64,000 nucleotides of DNA from Siderastrea siderea (Eukaryota; Cnidaria; Anthozoa; Scleractinia; Rhizangiidae). This document shows positions 12,118 through 22,890 of this stretch, in pieces. Location of the stretch: contig OZ034967.1 of the NCBI GenBank assembly GCA_964030785.1, positions 51,613,533 through 51,677,532 on the forward strand. Reading direction: 5' to 3'. Position numbers and translations under genes: made by a program. Position 1 is the first letter of the stretch, and each line of letters begins with the position of its first letter. Below the pieces are notes generated by a model. The model made no database searches. It was given only the letters and a program-made list of their open reading frames with translations, and was not told the DNA's origin.

Positions 12118-12832
12118 CCGTTTGGCTGTAAGGTTGTAAGGCTGTAAGGTTGCAAGGTTGTAAGGTTGTAAGGCTGTAAGGCTGTAAGGCCGTAAGGCCG
12201 TAAGGCCGTAAGGCCGTAAGGCTGTAAGGCTGTAAGGCTGTAAGGTTGTAAGGCCGTAAGGCTGTAAGGTTGTAAGGCTGTAAGACCGTAAGGTTGTAAG
12301 GCCGTAAGGCTGTAAGGTTGTAAGGCCGTAAGGCTGTAAGGTTGCAAGGCTGTAAGGTTGTAAGGCTGTAAGGGTGTAAGGCTGTAAGACCGTAAGGCTG
12401 TAAGGCCGTAAGGCTGTAAGGTTGTAAGGCTGTAAGACCGTAAGGCCGTAAGGCCGTAAGGCTGTAAGGTTGTAAGGCTGTAAGGCTGTAAGGTTGCAAG
12501 GCTGTAAGGTTGTAAGGCTGTAAGGGTGTAAGGCTGTAAGGGTGTAAGGCTGTAAGGCTGTAAGGTTGCAAGGCTGTAAGGTTGTAAGGCTGTAAGGTTG
12601 TAAGGCTGTAAGGCTGTTAGGCCGTAAGGTTAGGCTGTAAGGTTGTAAGGCTGTAAGGGTGTAAGGCTGTAAGGCTGTTAGGCCGTAAGGTTAGGCTGTA
12701 AGGTTGTCAGGCCGTAAGGCTGTCAGGCCGTAAGGCTGCAAGGCTATAAGGCTGTAAGGCCGTAAGGCTGTAAGGCTGTAAGGTTGTAAGGCTGTAAGTA
12801 AGGCCGTAAGGCCGTAAGGCTATAAGGCTGTA
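12118..12832. repeat. 8-bp tandem array, left arm (GTAAGGCT type)
   Basis: About 90 octamers of the forms GTAAGGCT, GTAAGGTT, GTAAGGCC and GCAAGGCT are present. Variant units near 12,630-12,832 (those with GTTAGG, GTCAGG and GTAAGTAAGG) occur in the same order in the right-arm array, so the arrays share descent. Confidence 0.95.
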
Positions 12833-12921
12833 GGGGTCCAAGAATAAAATGACAAAGGTGCCAACCACCCCTGCTCTGACATTTCACTGGACTTCAACTG
12901 GCTTTCATTCCCACCCCCCCA
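12833..12921 (+). repeat. 90-bp module joining the arrays, left copy
   Basis: This single-copy module runs from GGGGTCCAAGAATAAAATG to TTTCATTCCCACCC. It is base-for-base the complement of 18,926-19,012 as far as I can align by eye. It is followed by a poly-C run. Confidence 0.9.
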
Positions 12922-13090
12922 TCACCCCCCCCCCCAAAAAAGGTCTACAAACAGCAGCGTACAAAGGCGGTTGCCATGGCAACGGCTAATCAAGGAGAGG
13001 TCCGGTGTGTGTTGTCACCTTTTTGTGTCGGCAAGTAATTCATGTTAAGCTTCCATATAGTCACCCGAACCATATAGTCACCCAGATATC

Positions 13091-14376
13091 CCATAATACC
13101 CCTACATACTTTTGATTACCCCTGTATACTCCTGTATACCTCTGTATACCTCTGTATACCCCTGATTACCCCTGTATACTCTTGTATACCCCTGTATACT
13201 CTTGTGTACCTCTGTATACTCCTGATTACCCCTGTATACTCTTGTGTACCTCTGTTTACCCCTGATTACCCCTGTATGCTCTTGTGTACCTCTGTATACC
13301 CCTGACTACCCCTGTATACTCTTGTGTACCTCTGTATACCCCTGATTACCCCTGTATACTCTTGTATATTTCTGTATACCCCTGATTACCCCTGTATACT
13401 CTTGTATACCTCTGTATACCCCTGATTACCCCTGTATACTCTTGTATACCTCTGTATACCCCTGATTACCCCTGGATACTCTTTGTATACCCCTGTATAC
13501 TTCTGTATACCCCTGTATACTCTTGTATACCCCTGTATACTCTTGTATACCTCTGTATACTCCTGATTACCCCTGTATACTCTTGTGTACCTCTGTATAC
13601 CCCTGATTACCCCTGTATGCTCTTGTGTACCTCTGTATACCCCTGACTACCCCTGTATACTCTTGTGTACCTCTGTATACCCCTGACTACCCCTGTATGC
13701 TCTTGTGTACCTCTGTATACCCCTGACTACCCCTGTATACTCTTGTGTACCTCTGTATACCCCTGATTACCCCTGTATACTCTTGTGTACCTCTGTATAC
13801 CCCTGATTACCCCTGTATACTCTTTGTATACCCCTGTATACTTCTGTATACCCCTGTATACCCCTGATTACCCCTGTATACTCTTGTATACCTCTGTATA
13901 CCCCTGATTACCCCTGTATACTCTTGTTTACCTCTGTATACCCCTGATTACCCCTGTATACTCTTTGAATACCCCTGTATACTTCTGTATACCCCTGTAT
14001 ACCCCTGATTACCCCTGTATACTCTTGTATACCTCTGTATACCCCTGATTACCCCTGTATACTCTTGTGTACCTCTGTATACCCCTGATTACCCCTGTAT
14101 ACTCTTGTATACCTCTGTATACCCCTGATTACCCCTGTATACTCTTGTATACCTCTGTATACCCCTGATTACCCCTGTATACTCTTGTATACCTCTGTAT
14201 ACCCCTGATTACCCCTGTATACTCTTGTATATTTCTGTATACCCCTGATTACCCCTGTATACTCTTGTATACCTCTGTATACCCCTGATTACCCCTGTAT
14301 ACTCTTGTATACCTCTGTATACCCCTGATTACCCCGGTATACTCCTGTATACCTTTGTATACCCCTGATTACCCCA
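13091..14376. repeat. 10-bp array with 40-bp higher-order repeat, left arm
   Basis: The units CCTGTATACT, CTTGTATACC, TCTGTATACC and CCTGATTACC follow each other in fixed order, giving a 40-bp higher-order repeat. Occasional 11-bp units shift the phase (for example near 13,480 and 13,830). Reading frames through it are a by-product of the repeat. Confidence 0.95.
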
Positions 14377-14384
14377 GGAAAGGA

Positions 14385-14700
14385 TACGCTTCCAGAGGAA
14401 GAGTAAGTGCTCGAGGGATCCCGATTCTTCTTGACAGAAGGTGCAGTTTGGAGATTGTACCAGACCAAAACGAAAGAGTTTAGGGTTAGTAAAGACGATA
14501 TTGTTTAGAACTTTGTATTGATGAAATTCTCTAGTTTTTGACTCAATTGTATCACAAAAGGGAGTAGACTTTTCCCCAATTTAACACTGTCTCTGGGTAC
14601 GTTTCCCATTATATTTGTTAAGCTGTTGGTGGGACTTGTTGTTTTAAATTCTGGATAAAGTTTCATAGACCTTTTTGGCCGTGGCGTCACTGATAGGAAT
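14385..14700 (-). pseudogene. Degenerate LINE reverse-transcriptase C-terminus
   Basis: On the minus strand, a frame from about 14,525 to 14,385 reads KVLNNIVFTNPKLFRFGL, then CTFCQEESGSLEHLL. This is the C-terminal C-x2-C-x7-H region typical of L1/CR1-type reverse transcriptases from cnidarians. Upstream, up to 14,700, the same protein is recognisable only by switching frames across stops (ATAKKVYETLSRI, then IESKTREF). It is a relic in the loop of the foldback structure, not a working gene. Confidence 0.65.
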
Positions 14701-15680
14701 AGAGCTACTTTTCAATTTTAAAAGAGGTGTAGAAGGAAGGGGAGTAATAGATTTCGAGCTTGTGGAAGTTTCATTGTCCTTTTCCATTCCGCTGGAAGGG
14801 AATGCACAATACCCATGATATAAAAACGTTGCTCAGGAGTGAGTTGGACGTCAGCAATTTCGTGAAAGAAGAACACGCTTCCCCTACAGGCTATATAATG
14901 CCATTTCCGGATATTTTCGGACAGGATGATAACGAATTATTTGTTTTTAGAATATTTAGATTTGGAAATTTTCTTTAACATAATAAACACTAAAAATATT
15001 CTATTATTTGATAATATAAAAAATTGACCGATTTCCGAAAAACGGTGGAAACTGGTGCAGATCCGCGCTTGTAAACGAATTCTCGTAAGAGGATATGCAT
15101 TAAAAAAAAAAATTATTCGTGCCTTTGATGACACGCGCGTACCTGCTCGCAGGATGAATTGTTTCCTAATCGTAACACTCAGTGGCAATGTCCTACGGTG
15201 CAAAAACACATAAATGTTTAATGTCACTCTTCACTTCGTGGGGAGTAGCAAGGAGCGACAGGCCTGCACGACTTCTAACAGTGGAAACATTTATATAATG
15301 TAGCCTCTTAATATTTTTGTACTGACAAGTTTGTGATTTTTAAGAAAGGATTGTTGTTGCAATGACTGTCTTGGTTTTATAAAGTGCCATTAAAGCGTGT
15401 TTGAGATTTGGCACCGTTTGTTGACATTGAGTTCCGTCAAATGCGTAACAATTAGCCCCTTTTGAAACTGTGAGTTTCGTGTCGATAGGGCTCGATAGGT
15501 TTCCTCCTTTTGTAAGCAAGTCTTTCGACTGCCGATTTGTACAGGCAGCTATAATACCAGCTATAATACCAGAAAAGAGGAAACGACCAACGCAAACAGA
15601 TTTCTCGTGTATAAAAAAAATTTTAACGGTTGATGGTGAAAGATTTCACACCTTAAAAAGTAAATAACACGTGGAAAATG
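14701..15680. other. Foldback loop, no gene recognised
   Basis: Frames of 65-97 codons are scattered over both strands without domains. Together with the LINE relic and the 66-bp MITE this makes up the loop between the arms. Confidence 0.4.
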
Positions 15681-15746
15681 CAACCTCGTCCCCAGGGCGC
15701 TTTTCCCTTCAGAGCGGGAGGGAAAAGCGCCCTGGGGACGAGGTTG
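15681..15746. mobile_element. 66-bp micro-MITE, Mutator-like ends
   Basis: The element starts CAACCTCGTCCCCAGGGCGC and ends with its complement; arms of about 27 bp enclose a 12-bp centre. It is flanked on both sides by GTGGAAAATG (15,671-15,680 and 15,747-15,756), a 10-bp target duplication. The terminal 16 bases match the 322-bp MITE at 32,870-33,191. The long inverted ends and 9-10 bp duplication suggest a Mutator-like mobiliser. Confidence 0.85.
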
Positions 15747-15895
15747 GTGGAAAATGACTAATGATGTTGCACGGTAACAAAGTAACCCGACCGTAGGGAA
15801 TTCAAGATTGTGAGACTGAATGGAATTATCATCTCTAATTCTTATTACAATCACTCAAAGCAAAAACGAAGCATGATAAATTGGTTTCAGATTAT

Positions 15896-17861
15896 GGAGG
15901 TAATAAGGGGTATACAGAGGTATACAAGAGTATACAGGGGTAATTAGAGGTATACAAAAGTATACAGGGGTATACAGGGGTATACAAGAGTAAACAGGGG
16001 TAATCAGGGGTATACAGAGGTATACAAGAGTAAACAGGGGTAATCAGGGGTATACAGAGGTATAAAAGAATAAACAGGGGTAATCAGGGGTATACAGGGG
16101 TAATCAAGAGTATACGAAGTAGTCAGGGGTATACAGAGGTATACAAGAGTATACAGGGGTAATCAGGGGTATACAAGACTAAACAGGGGTAATCAAGAGT
16201 ATATAGCGGTAATCAGGGGTATACAGGGGTATACAAGAGTATACAGGGGTAATCAGGGGTATACAAGAGTATACAGGGGTAATCAAGAGTATACAGAAGT
16301 AGTCAGGGGTATGCAGTGGTATACAAGAATTCACAGAGGTAATCAGGGGTATACAAGAGTATACAGGGGTAATCAAGAGTATACAGAAGTAGTCAGGGGT
16401 ATACAGAGGTATACAAGAGTATACAGCGGTAATCAGGGGTATACAGAGGTATACAAGAGTATAAGGGGTAATCAGGGGTATACAAGAGATACAGGGGTCA
16501 TCAGGGGTTTACAGAGGTATACAAGAGTATACAGAAGTAATCAGGGGTGTACATAAGTATACAGGGGTAGTCAGGGGTATACAGAGGTATACAAGAGTAA
16601 ACAGGGGTAATCAGGGGTGTACAAGAGTATAAATAGGTATACAAGAGTTCACAGAGGTAATCAGGGGTATACAAGAGTATACAGGGGTAATCAAGAGTAT
16701 ACAGAAGTAGTCAGGGGTATACAGAGGTATACAAGAGTATACAGCGGTAATCAGGGGTATACAGAGGTATACAAGAGTATACAGGGGTAATCAGGGGTAT
16801 ACAAGACATACAGGGGTAATCAGGGGTTTACAGAGGTATACAAGAGTAAACAGGGGTAATCAGGGGTGTACAAGAGTATAAATAGGTATACAAGAGTATA
16901 CAGGGGTAATCAGGGGTATACAAGAGTATACAGGGGTAATCAAGAGTATACAGAAGTAGTCAGGGGTATACAGAGGTATACAAGAGTATACAGCGTTAAT
17001 CAGGGGTATACAGAGGTATACAAAAGTATACAGCGGTAATCAGGGGTATACAGAGGTAAACAAGAGTATACAGGGGTAATCAGGGGTATACAAGAGTATA
17101 CAGGGGTAATCAGGGGTATACAAGAGTATACAGGGGTATACAGAGGTATACAAGAGTATACAGTGGTAATCATGGGTATACAGAGGTATACAAGAGTATA
17201 CAGGGGTAATCAGGGGTATACAAGAGTATAAATAGGTATACAAGAGTATACAGGGGTAATCAGGGGTATACAAGAGTATACAGGGGTAATCAAGAGTATA
17301 CAGAAGTAGTCAGGGGTATACAGAGGTATACAAGAGTACACAGGGGCACTCAGGAGTATACAGAGGTATACAAGAGTACACAGGGGTATTCAGGGGTATA
17401 CAGAGGTATACAAGAGTATACATGGGTACTCAGGAGTATACAGAGGTATACAAGAGTACACAGGGGTATACAGAGGTACACAAGAGTATACATGGGTAGT
17501 CAGGGGTATACAGAGGTACACAAGAGTATACATGGGTACTCAGGAGTATACAGAGGTATACAAGAGTATACAGGGGTAATCAAGAGTATACAGAAGTAGT
17601 CAGGGGTATACAGAGGTATACAAGAGTACACAGGGGCACTCAGGAGTATACAGAGGTATACAAGAGTACACAGGGGTATTCAGGGGTATACAGAGGTATA
17701 CAAGAGTATACAAAGGTATACAAGAGTATACAGGGGTAATCAGGGGTATACAAGAGTATAAATAGGTATACAAGAGTATACAGAGGTAATCAGGGGTATA
17801 CAAGGGTAATTAGAGGTATACAAGTGTAATTAGGGGTATACATAGGTATGCAGCGGTAATT
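15896..17861. repeat. 10-bp array, right arm, inverted
   Basis: Decamers such as AGAGTATACA, GGGGTAATCA, GGGGTATACA and GAGGTATACA are the complement of the left inner array. It is longer (about 2.0 kb against 1.3 kb) and less regular. GGGG runs recur every 10 to 20 bases on this strand. Confidence 0.95.
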
Positions 17862-17905
17862 AAAAGAATATTATAGGATAGCCGGGTGACTATATGGAGC
17901 TTAGC

Positions 17906-18905
17906 ATGAAGTATATGCCTTTGTGTCGCTTACGTTAAGAAAAGAAATAAAGTCTCATACCTTTACTTAATAAGTAAAAGGCTGTAAGGTTGTAAGGGCC
18001 TTACACGAAACCTTTCACTGAAAACGTGGTCGTAAATCGTGCCTGGTATAGAAAGTAGTACACTGCCTTTCAGCTGAACGGAGTTTATTCAAACACTCAA
18101 AATTAAAATATATTTATTGATTCAAGGTTAGTTTTACTATATGTTCAGTTAACTTGATGATTTGTGTAATCTGTTAGGGGTATAATTGTTAGTAAATCCG
18201 TGATATTTATTTTTCTTTAAACATCTCACTAGCGTGAAACACTTTCAAAATATTTAATATGTTAATTTGCAAGCTTTAATGCTGTTTGAAATATTTTGTC
18301 AGTCAGGTGCGGTTAATATTGGCACCCGGTGGGCATCCGCTTAATTATAAGGAATTGTGTGTCATGCATTATAAATAAACACTGAAAAACATTTTTGCTG
18401 CTACTGTCACCGTCCCAGAGACCCGAAAAAGAAAATTAGTACAAATGGATCTTAAGTCAGAACGTTGCCTACCAACGCAGTGGATCCGGGGTTTGTTCGA
18501 AGTTGAGTTTAAGACTATCAGAATGTGCACTGAACAAAATAGGTCAGTTACTAGAAAGCGGCCCCGTTTTCGTGAAATGTCAGGTTAGTCGATGCTTTCA
18601 GACCTTTTATGACATTTTCAAGAAAAATTAATTTGACCCATGCAATTTCGTAATGGCGTAGTAATATTTCCAGTGTTCAAGAATCGGAGGCAACTTATAT
18701 CTGTTAAATGGCGATATTAACTGAAAGATAATAATTTAACACCTGAAGTGCGCTCCCTTTCCTGCTTTCATTTATCTCGTTGTGTGAACCATTAAAACAC
18801 AGTTTGAATTCCAAGCCTGGCAATTAGCAAAAACCACCTCAATGCGAAAGCCATTTAGGTTTTTACCAGAAGAAAAGAAAACACCTGCGCGCTCGAAGAA
18901 GGTTC
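17906..18905. other. Right-arm unique stretch, no gene seen
   Basis: About 1 kb lies here between the inner array and the poly-G tract; the left arm has only about 110 bp in the same place. A short GTAAGG remnant lies at about 17,980-18,003. No domain-bearing frame is seen. Confidence 0.5.
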
Positions 18906-18925
18906 AAGGGGGGGTGATGGGGGGG

Positions 18926-19012
18926 GGGGGTGGGAATGAAAGCCAGTTGAAGTCCAGTGAAATGTCAGAGCAGGGGTGGTTGGCACCTTTGTCATTTTAT
19001 TCTTGGACCCCT
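18926..19012 (-). repeat. 90-bp module joining the arrays, right copy
   Basis: This is the inverted counterpart of 12,833-12,921, preceded by a poly-G run (18,908-18,931) that mirrors the left poly-C. Confidence 0.9.
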
Positions 19013-20008
19013 ACAGCCTTATAGCCTTACGGCCTTACGGCCTTACTTACAGCCTTACAACCTTACAGCCTTACAGCCTTACAGCCTTACGGCCTTACAG
19101 CCTTACAGCCTTACAGCCTTGCAGCCTTACGGCCTGACAGCCTTACGGCCTGACAACCTTACAGCCTAACCTTACGGCCTAACAGCCTTACAACCTTACA
19201 GCCTTGCAACCTTACAGCCTTACAGCCTTACAACCTTACAGCCTTACGGCCTTACAACCTTACGGCCTTACAGCCTTACAGCCCTGCAACCTTACAGCCT
19301 TACAACCTTACAGCCTTACAGCCTTACGGCCTTACAGCCTTACAGCCTTGCAACCTTACAGCCTTACAGCCTTACAGCCTTACAACCTTACAGCCTTACA
19401 ACATTACAGTCTTACAGCCTTACAACCTTACAGCCTTGCAACCTTACAGCCTTACAACCTTACAGCCTTGCAACCTTACAGCCTTACAGCCTTACAACCT
19501 TACAGCCTTACGGCCTTACAACCTTACGGCCTTACAGCCTTACAGCCCTGCAACCTTACAGCCTTACAACCTTACAGCTTTACAGCCTTACGGCCTTACA
19601 GCCTTACAGCCTTGCAACCTTACAGCCTTACAGCCTTACAGCCTTACAACCTTACAGCCTTACAACATTACAGTCTTACAGCCTTACAACCTTACAGCCT
19701 TGCAACCTTACAGCCTTACAACCTTACAGCCTTACAGCCTTACAACCTTACAGCCTTGCAACCTTACAGCCTTACAACCTTACAGCCTTACAGCCTTACA
19801 GCCTTACAGCCTTACAGCCTTACAACCTTACAGCCTTGCAACCTTACAACCTTACAACCTTACAGCCTTACAGCCTTACAACCTTACAGCCTTACAGCCT
19901 GACAACCTTACAGCCTTACAGCCTTACAACCTTACAGCCTTACAACCTTACGGCCTGACAACCTTACAGCCTTACAGCCTTACAACCTCACAGCCTTAGA
20001 ACCTTACA
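19013..20008. repeat. 8-bp tandem array, right arm (CAGCCTTA type)
   Basis: About 125 octamers complement the left outer array. An internal stretch of about 230 bp is itself duplicated (about 19,200-19,430 and 19,490-19,720). Frames of 187 and 232 codons here are repeat by-products. Confidence 0.95.
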
Positions 20009-20143
20009 GAACAGGGACAACCAACGGATTGGTTGACCTGTGCCGCGACACATCATTGCATATGTACATGAATTCGACCACAATAACAACTGTGAAAGCC
20101 ATGAAACGAGCTAGAATTTCTTGTTGACTTGCAAATTGTTGGA

Positions 20144-21590
20144 TTCCCTGCTAGCAGAGGCCCCTTTTCCTTTGTATTCGCTGAGCTGACGGGCGGGACG
20201 AAAAGGGACCTCTGCCATGGGTCGAAATGAACTGTGTTGAGCATGCGCCACGGTTACTTAGCGACCAAAACGTCACGTGATGCTTTTAGCACGTGATCAG
20301 CTGACGACTCCCACCTTTCTCAACTAGCGCGCCAAAAAACACCTGCACAGTTTTGTTGTCAGGTCGTGAATGGCGAGTTCACCAAAACCCTAAAAAAAGT
20401 AGACAGTTCGTCTAGAGATAATTGTTGTCTAATCTACGGTATTAATTTCAAGTTATCTGGACAAGGAAGCTTTTTTAACATGACCACAACTCCAGGAATC
20501 AAAGAGAATTCAACCCATTGAAGGCTGCGTGTTTTATGATCGCTTCACTAAATTAGCAGTTGGTAATAAACAACCCATGTGCATTACGAAAGGACAATTT
20601 ATAGGTTCGAAAAAACAACACTCACTTGATCTAGAATAGTTAAAATTTCTTACTTTTAAATAAATTACACCAGTTGTCAATTAAGATTTAGCCAAAATAC
20701 AATCTCAAAGTCAAAATTTTGAAAATTTCCGCAAGAGATTTCTCACGTTGTCTCGCGCGTGAAATCAAACCACAGAGCATTTGTGTCTGTTTAGGTCAGA
20801 TTACTACTTTTCGAAATTTTATAAATGCAGGTACACAGAAGAGACAGTAAGCTTTTCTAAATAATACATTTATTAAAACACGCCTTTACTTGTTTCTGAA
20901 GACCAAACGCGTTCAATTCTTTCTCCGAGGGAAGCTACGCGCAAGCGATTTCGCTCGATGTGCAAGTTATTTTGAAGAGCATTTGGTGATGCGAACTGTG
21001 CACGTTTTTTAAAACTTAAACGAAAACTGTAAGGAATATGAAGAATCCTTCTATTAAAAAGCGATTTCGATACAAATTTACAATCAAATGTGTAATTTAC
21101 TCTACCGTAGACTCGTAGAAGTGCTGGCGCATTTCACAGAAAGTCCGCAGCTCGAAAAATCTTTGGAGGTGGAAGGTTGTCCTTCGCCTTGACAGATGTT
21201 TTCTTCGCTCTAAATTCCATTCCTTGACTTGTCGAGTGTTTCTTAGAGCTTCTTCTTTCGATTGTTTATCTTTCCGTCGTCCATGTCAACAAAAACGAGA
21301 GAAAGTAAACGTTGTAACTCTTCACGAGTTTACTTCTCTTTGCAGGACGGCGAGTTACTATGCGGGCTCACTAAATGACAGCGGAATAACTGTAAAGGAA
21401 TGCGCGAGATACGGTGGGCTCAAGTCACGGTCAGCAAACAATACAGGGAGCATGCGTTTCGGAAACCGCCGTCCACGACCATGGACGGCGGTTGGATCAG
21501 AGGGAGTTTCGACCCATGGCAGAGGTCCCTTTTCGTCCCGCCCGTCAGCTCAGCGAATACAAAGGAAAAGGGGCCTCTGCTAGCAGGGAA
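20144..21590. mobile_element. 1.45-kb Mutator-like element with 81-bp inverted ends
   Basis: The left end (20,144-20,224) and right end (21,510-21,590) are the same 81 bp in opposite orientation, starting TTCCCTGCTAGCAGAGGCCC. The 9-bp ATTGTTGGA flanks both sides (20,135-20,143 and 21,591-21,599) as a direct target duplication. Long inverted ends with a 9-bp duplication fit Mutator-like elements. No transposase frame was found inside, so it is probably non-autonomous. A second palindrome around CCATGG lies near 21,480. Confidence 0.75.
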
Positions 21591-21622
21591 ATTGTTGGAC
21601 GGATTCATAAAACAGAAAGTTA

Positions 21623-21924
21623 AGCCGCGGCTACACGAGCGATTTTTTGCTTGCGATGGTGATGCGATTTTTTTGAAATTGTCGCTTCGCCAGCGAGCGG
21701 AGAAAATCGCATGTGTAGCCACCCTCGCACAGGTGATGCGACAGATGAAAAAATCGCAGAAACAAATCGCGAGAAATTCAATGAGTTGAATTTTTTGTGA
21801 CAAAATCACGGACTTCGTCAGAGGGTGGCTACACATGCGATTTTCGCCGCCCGCTGGCGACGCGACAATTTCAAAAAAATCGCATCACCATCGCAAGCAA
21901 GAAATCGCTCGTGTAGCCGCGGCT
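21623..21924. mobile_element. 302-bp Harbinger-type MITE next to the JmjC start
   Basis: Inverted ends of about 70-90 bp begin AGCCGCGGCTACACGAGCG. TTA flanks both sides (21,620-21,622 and 21,925-21,927), the 3-bp TWA duplication typical of PIF/Harbinger. The right end lies 31 bp before the ATG at 21,956, so it overlaps the probable 5' UTR or core promoter of the JmjC gene. Confidence 0.7.
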
Positions 21925-21955
21925 TTACATCGTTGCTGTTATATTGTGTGACGGC

Positions 21956-22386
21956 ATGGATAGAAATTTCGTATCTTCAAGTTATCTTTTCCTAATATGT
22001 TTAGAACTCGCTCTGATTCCAGTGACAAGAGTTTCTTCGGATGATCTGCCTGTAGGCCATTTGGAACCGCTCGGATCAAGAAATACAAAACATTCGTTGG
22101 AAGCGATTTCGGAATTTCCAGCACCTGCGGAATTCTTCAGAAAATATGTGGCTCCTGTTAAACCTGTGTTAATTCGAGGTGGAGCTAAACTCTCGACAGC
22201 TTTTACCAGTTGGACTGATGAATATTTCTTGTCTTTTGCCGAGTCGAGCGATTTCAAAGTTGTCGCGGAGCAACGCAAAAAAGAAATACGAACGCACCCC
22301 CCTCTGGATATAAGCTTCGAAGAGTTTGTGAAAACTTACGAAAATGAGGATATTTATATGGTGAACGGTGTTCCTCCTTTTCTTCA
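21956..22386 (+). CDS. JmjC gene exon 1: signal peptide and N-terminal domain
   Basis: The ATG at 21,956 opens a hydrophobic leader (YLFLICLELALIPV, about residues 9-22), then the mature start SSDDLP. The motif PVLIRGGAK at about residues 65-73 is the usual N-terminal start of JmjC/cupin proteins. An upstream in-frame codon is TTG, so this ATG is the natural start. The donor CA|GTAAGT leaves phase 2. The exon has no lesion. Confidence 0.8.
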
Positions 22387-22679
22387 GTAAGTAGAATTGC
22401 TCCACTTAATATAAAACGATTTGATTTTTTTCTCACGACTACATGATTTTGCGGTCAGAACTTCTATGGGTGGGACTGGGGGACGAAAGATTAATTATTT
22501 TTTTTAACTGAAAATGACGCGAGGTATATACTATGCTTTGTAAAAGGGGATTGATGATTTTCATGAAGTATGTGAAAAGCCTCAATAGATTACTGATGTT
22601 CACTTATTTACAAATATGCAAGCATATAAGGACGGTTATCACTCATGTGTAAACTGACCAGTGCATAGACTATGAACAG

Positions 22680-22890
22680 TCCCTCTTTCCGCTCAGGGAG
22701 ACTCGAGGAAAACGAACAAGTGAGTGAGAGCAAAACTGCCTGCCGCGTTGAAATGTCCACCGCGCTGAGACATGACATGCGTGTCGACTCGACACGCGCT
22801 TCCTGTTTCAAACCCACAGGTGATTTTTGTGCTCGCTTGCTTGGTCTTTTCTCTCAACTATCCTGAGCGGAAAAAAAGACCGCTCATAGC
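22680..22890. repeat. Possible degenerate MITE in JmjC intron 1
   Basis: TTTCCGCTCAGGGA at the left and its imperfect complement at the right enclose about 190 bp. The inverted similarity continues unevenly inward for about 45 bp. No clear target duplication was found. Confidence 0.35.

Larger units (their letters stand above)
12118..20008. mobile_element. Giant foldback structure with tandem-repeat arms
   Basis: Left arm, in order: 8-bp array (12,118-12,832), a 90-bp module, a poly-C tract, a short unique stretch, the motif CCATATAGTCACCC, and a 10-bp array (13,091-14,376). The right arm has the same parts inverted and in reverse order: 10-bp array (15,896-17,861), GGGTGACTATATGG, about 1 kb of unique sequence, poly-G, the 90-bp module and the 8-bp array (19,013-20,008). 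The loop is 14,377-15,895. Long inverted ends built of short tandem repeats recall foldback (FB-type) transposons. A transposition origin is inferred; an inverted segmental duplication is the alternative. Confidence 0.6.

Noticed and set aside
16179..17803. Tyr/Cys-rich frames (YTPDYPCILL type) in the 10-bp arrays
   Set aside because: They are frame by-products of decamer repeats on either strand.
19204..19999. Open frames of 232 and 187 codons (and similar ones at 12,078-12,571)
   Set aside because: They are translations of the 8-bp array in overlapping frames and give the same repeating peptide; no start context or codon bias supports coding.
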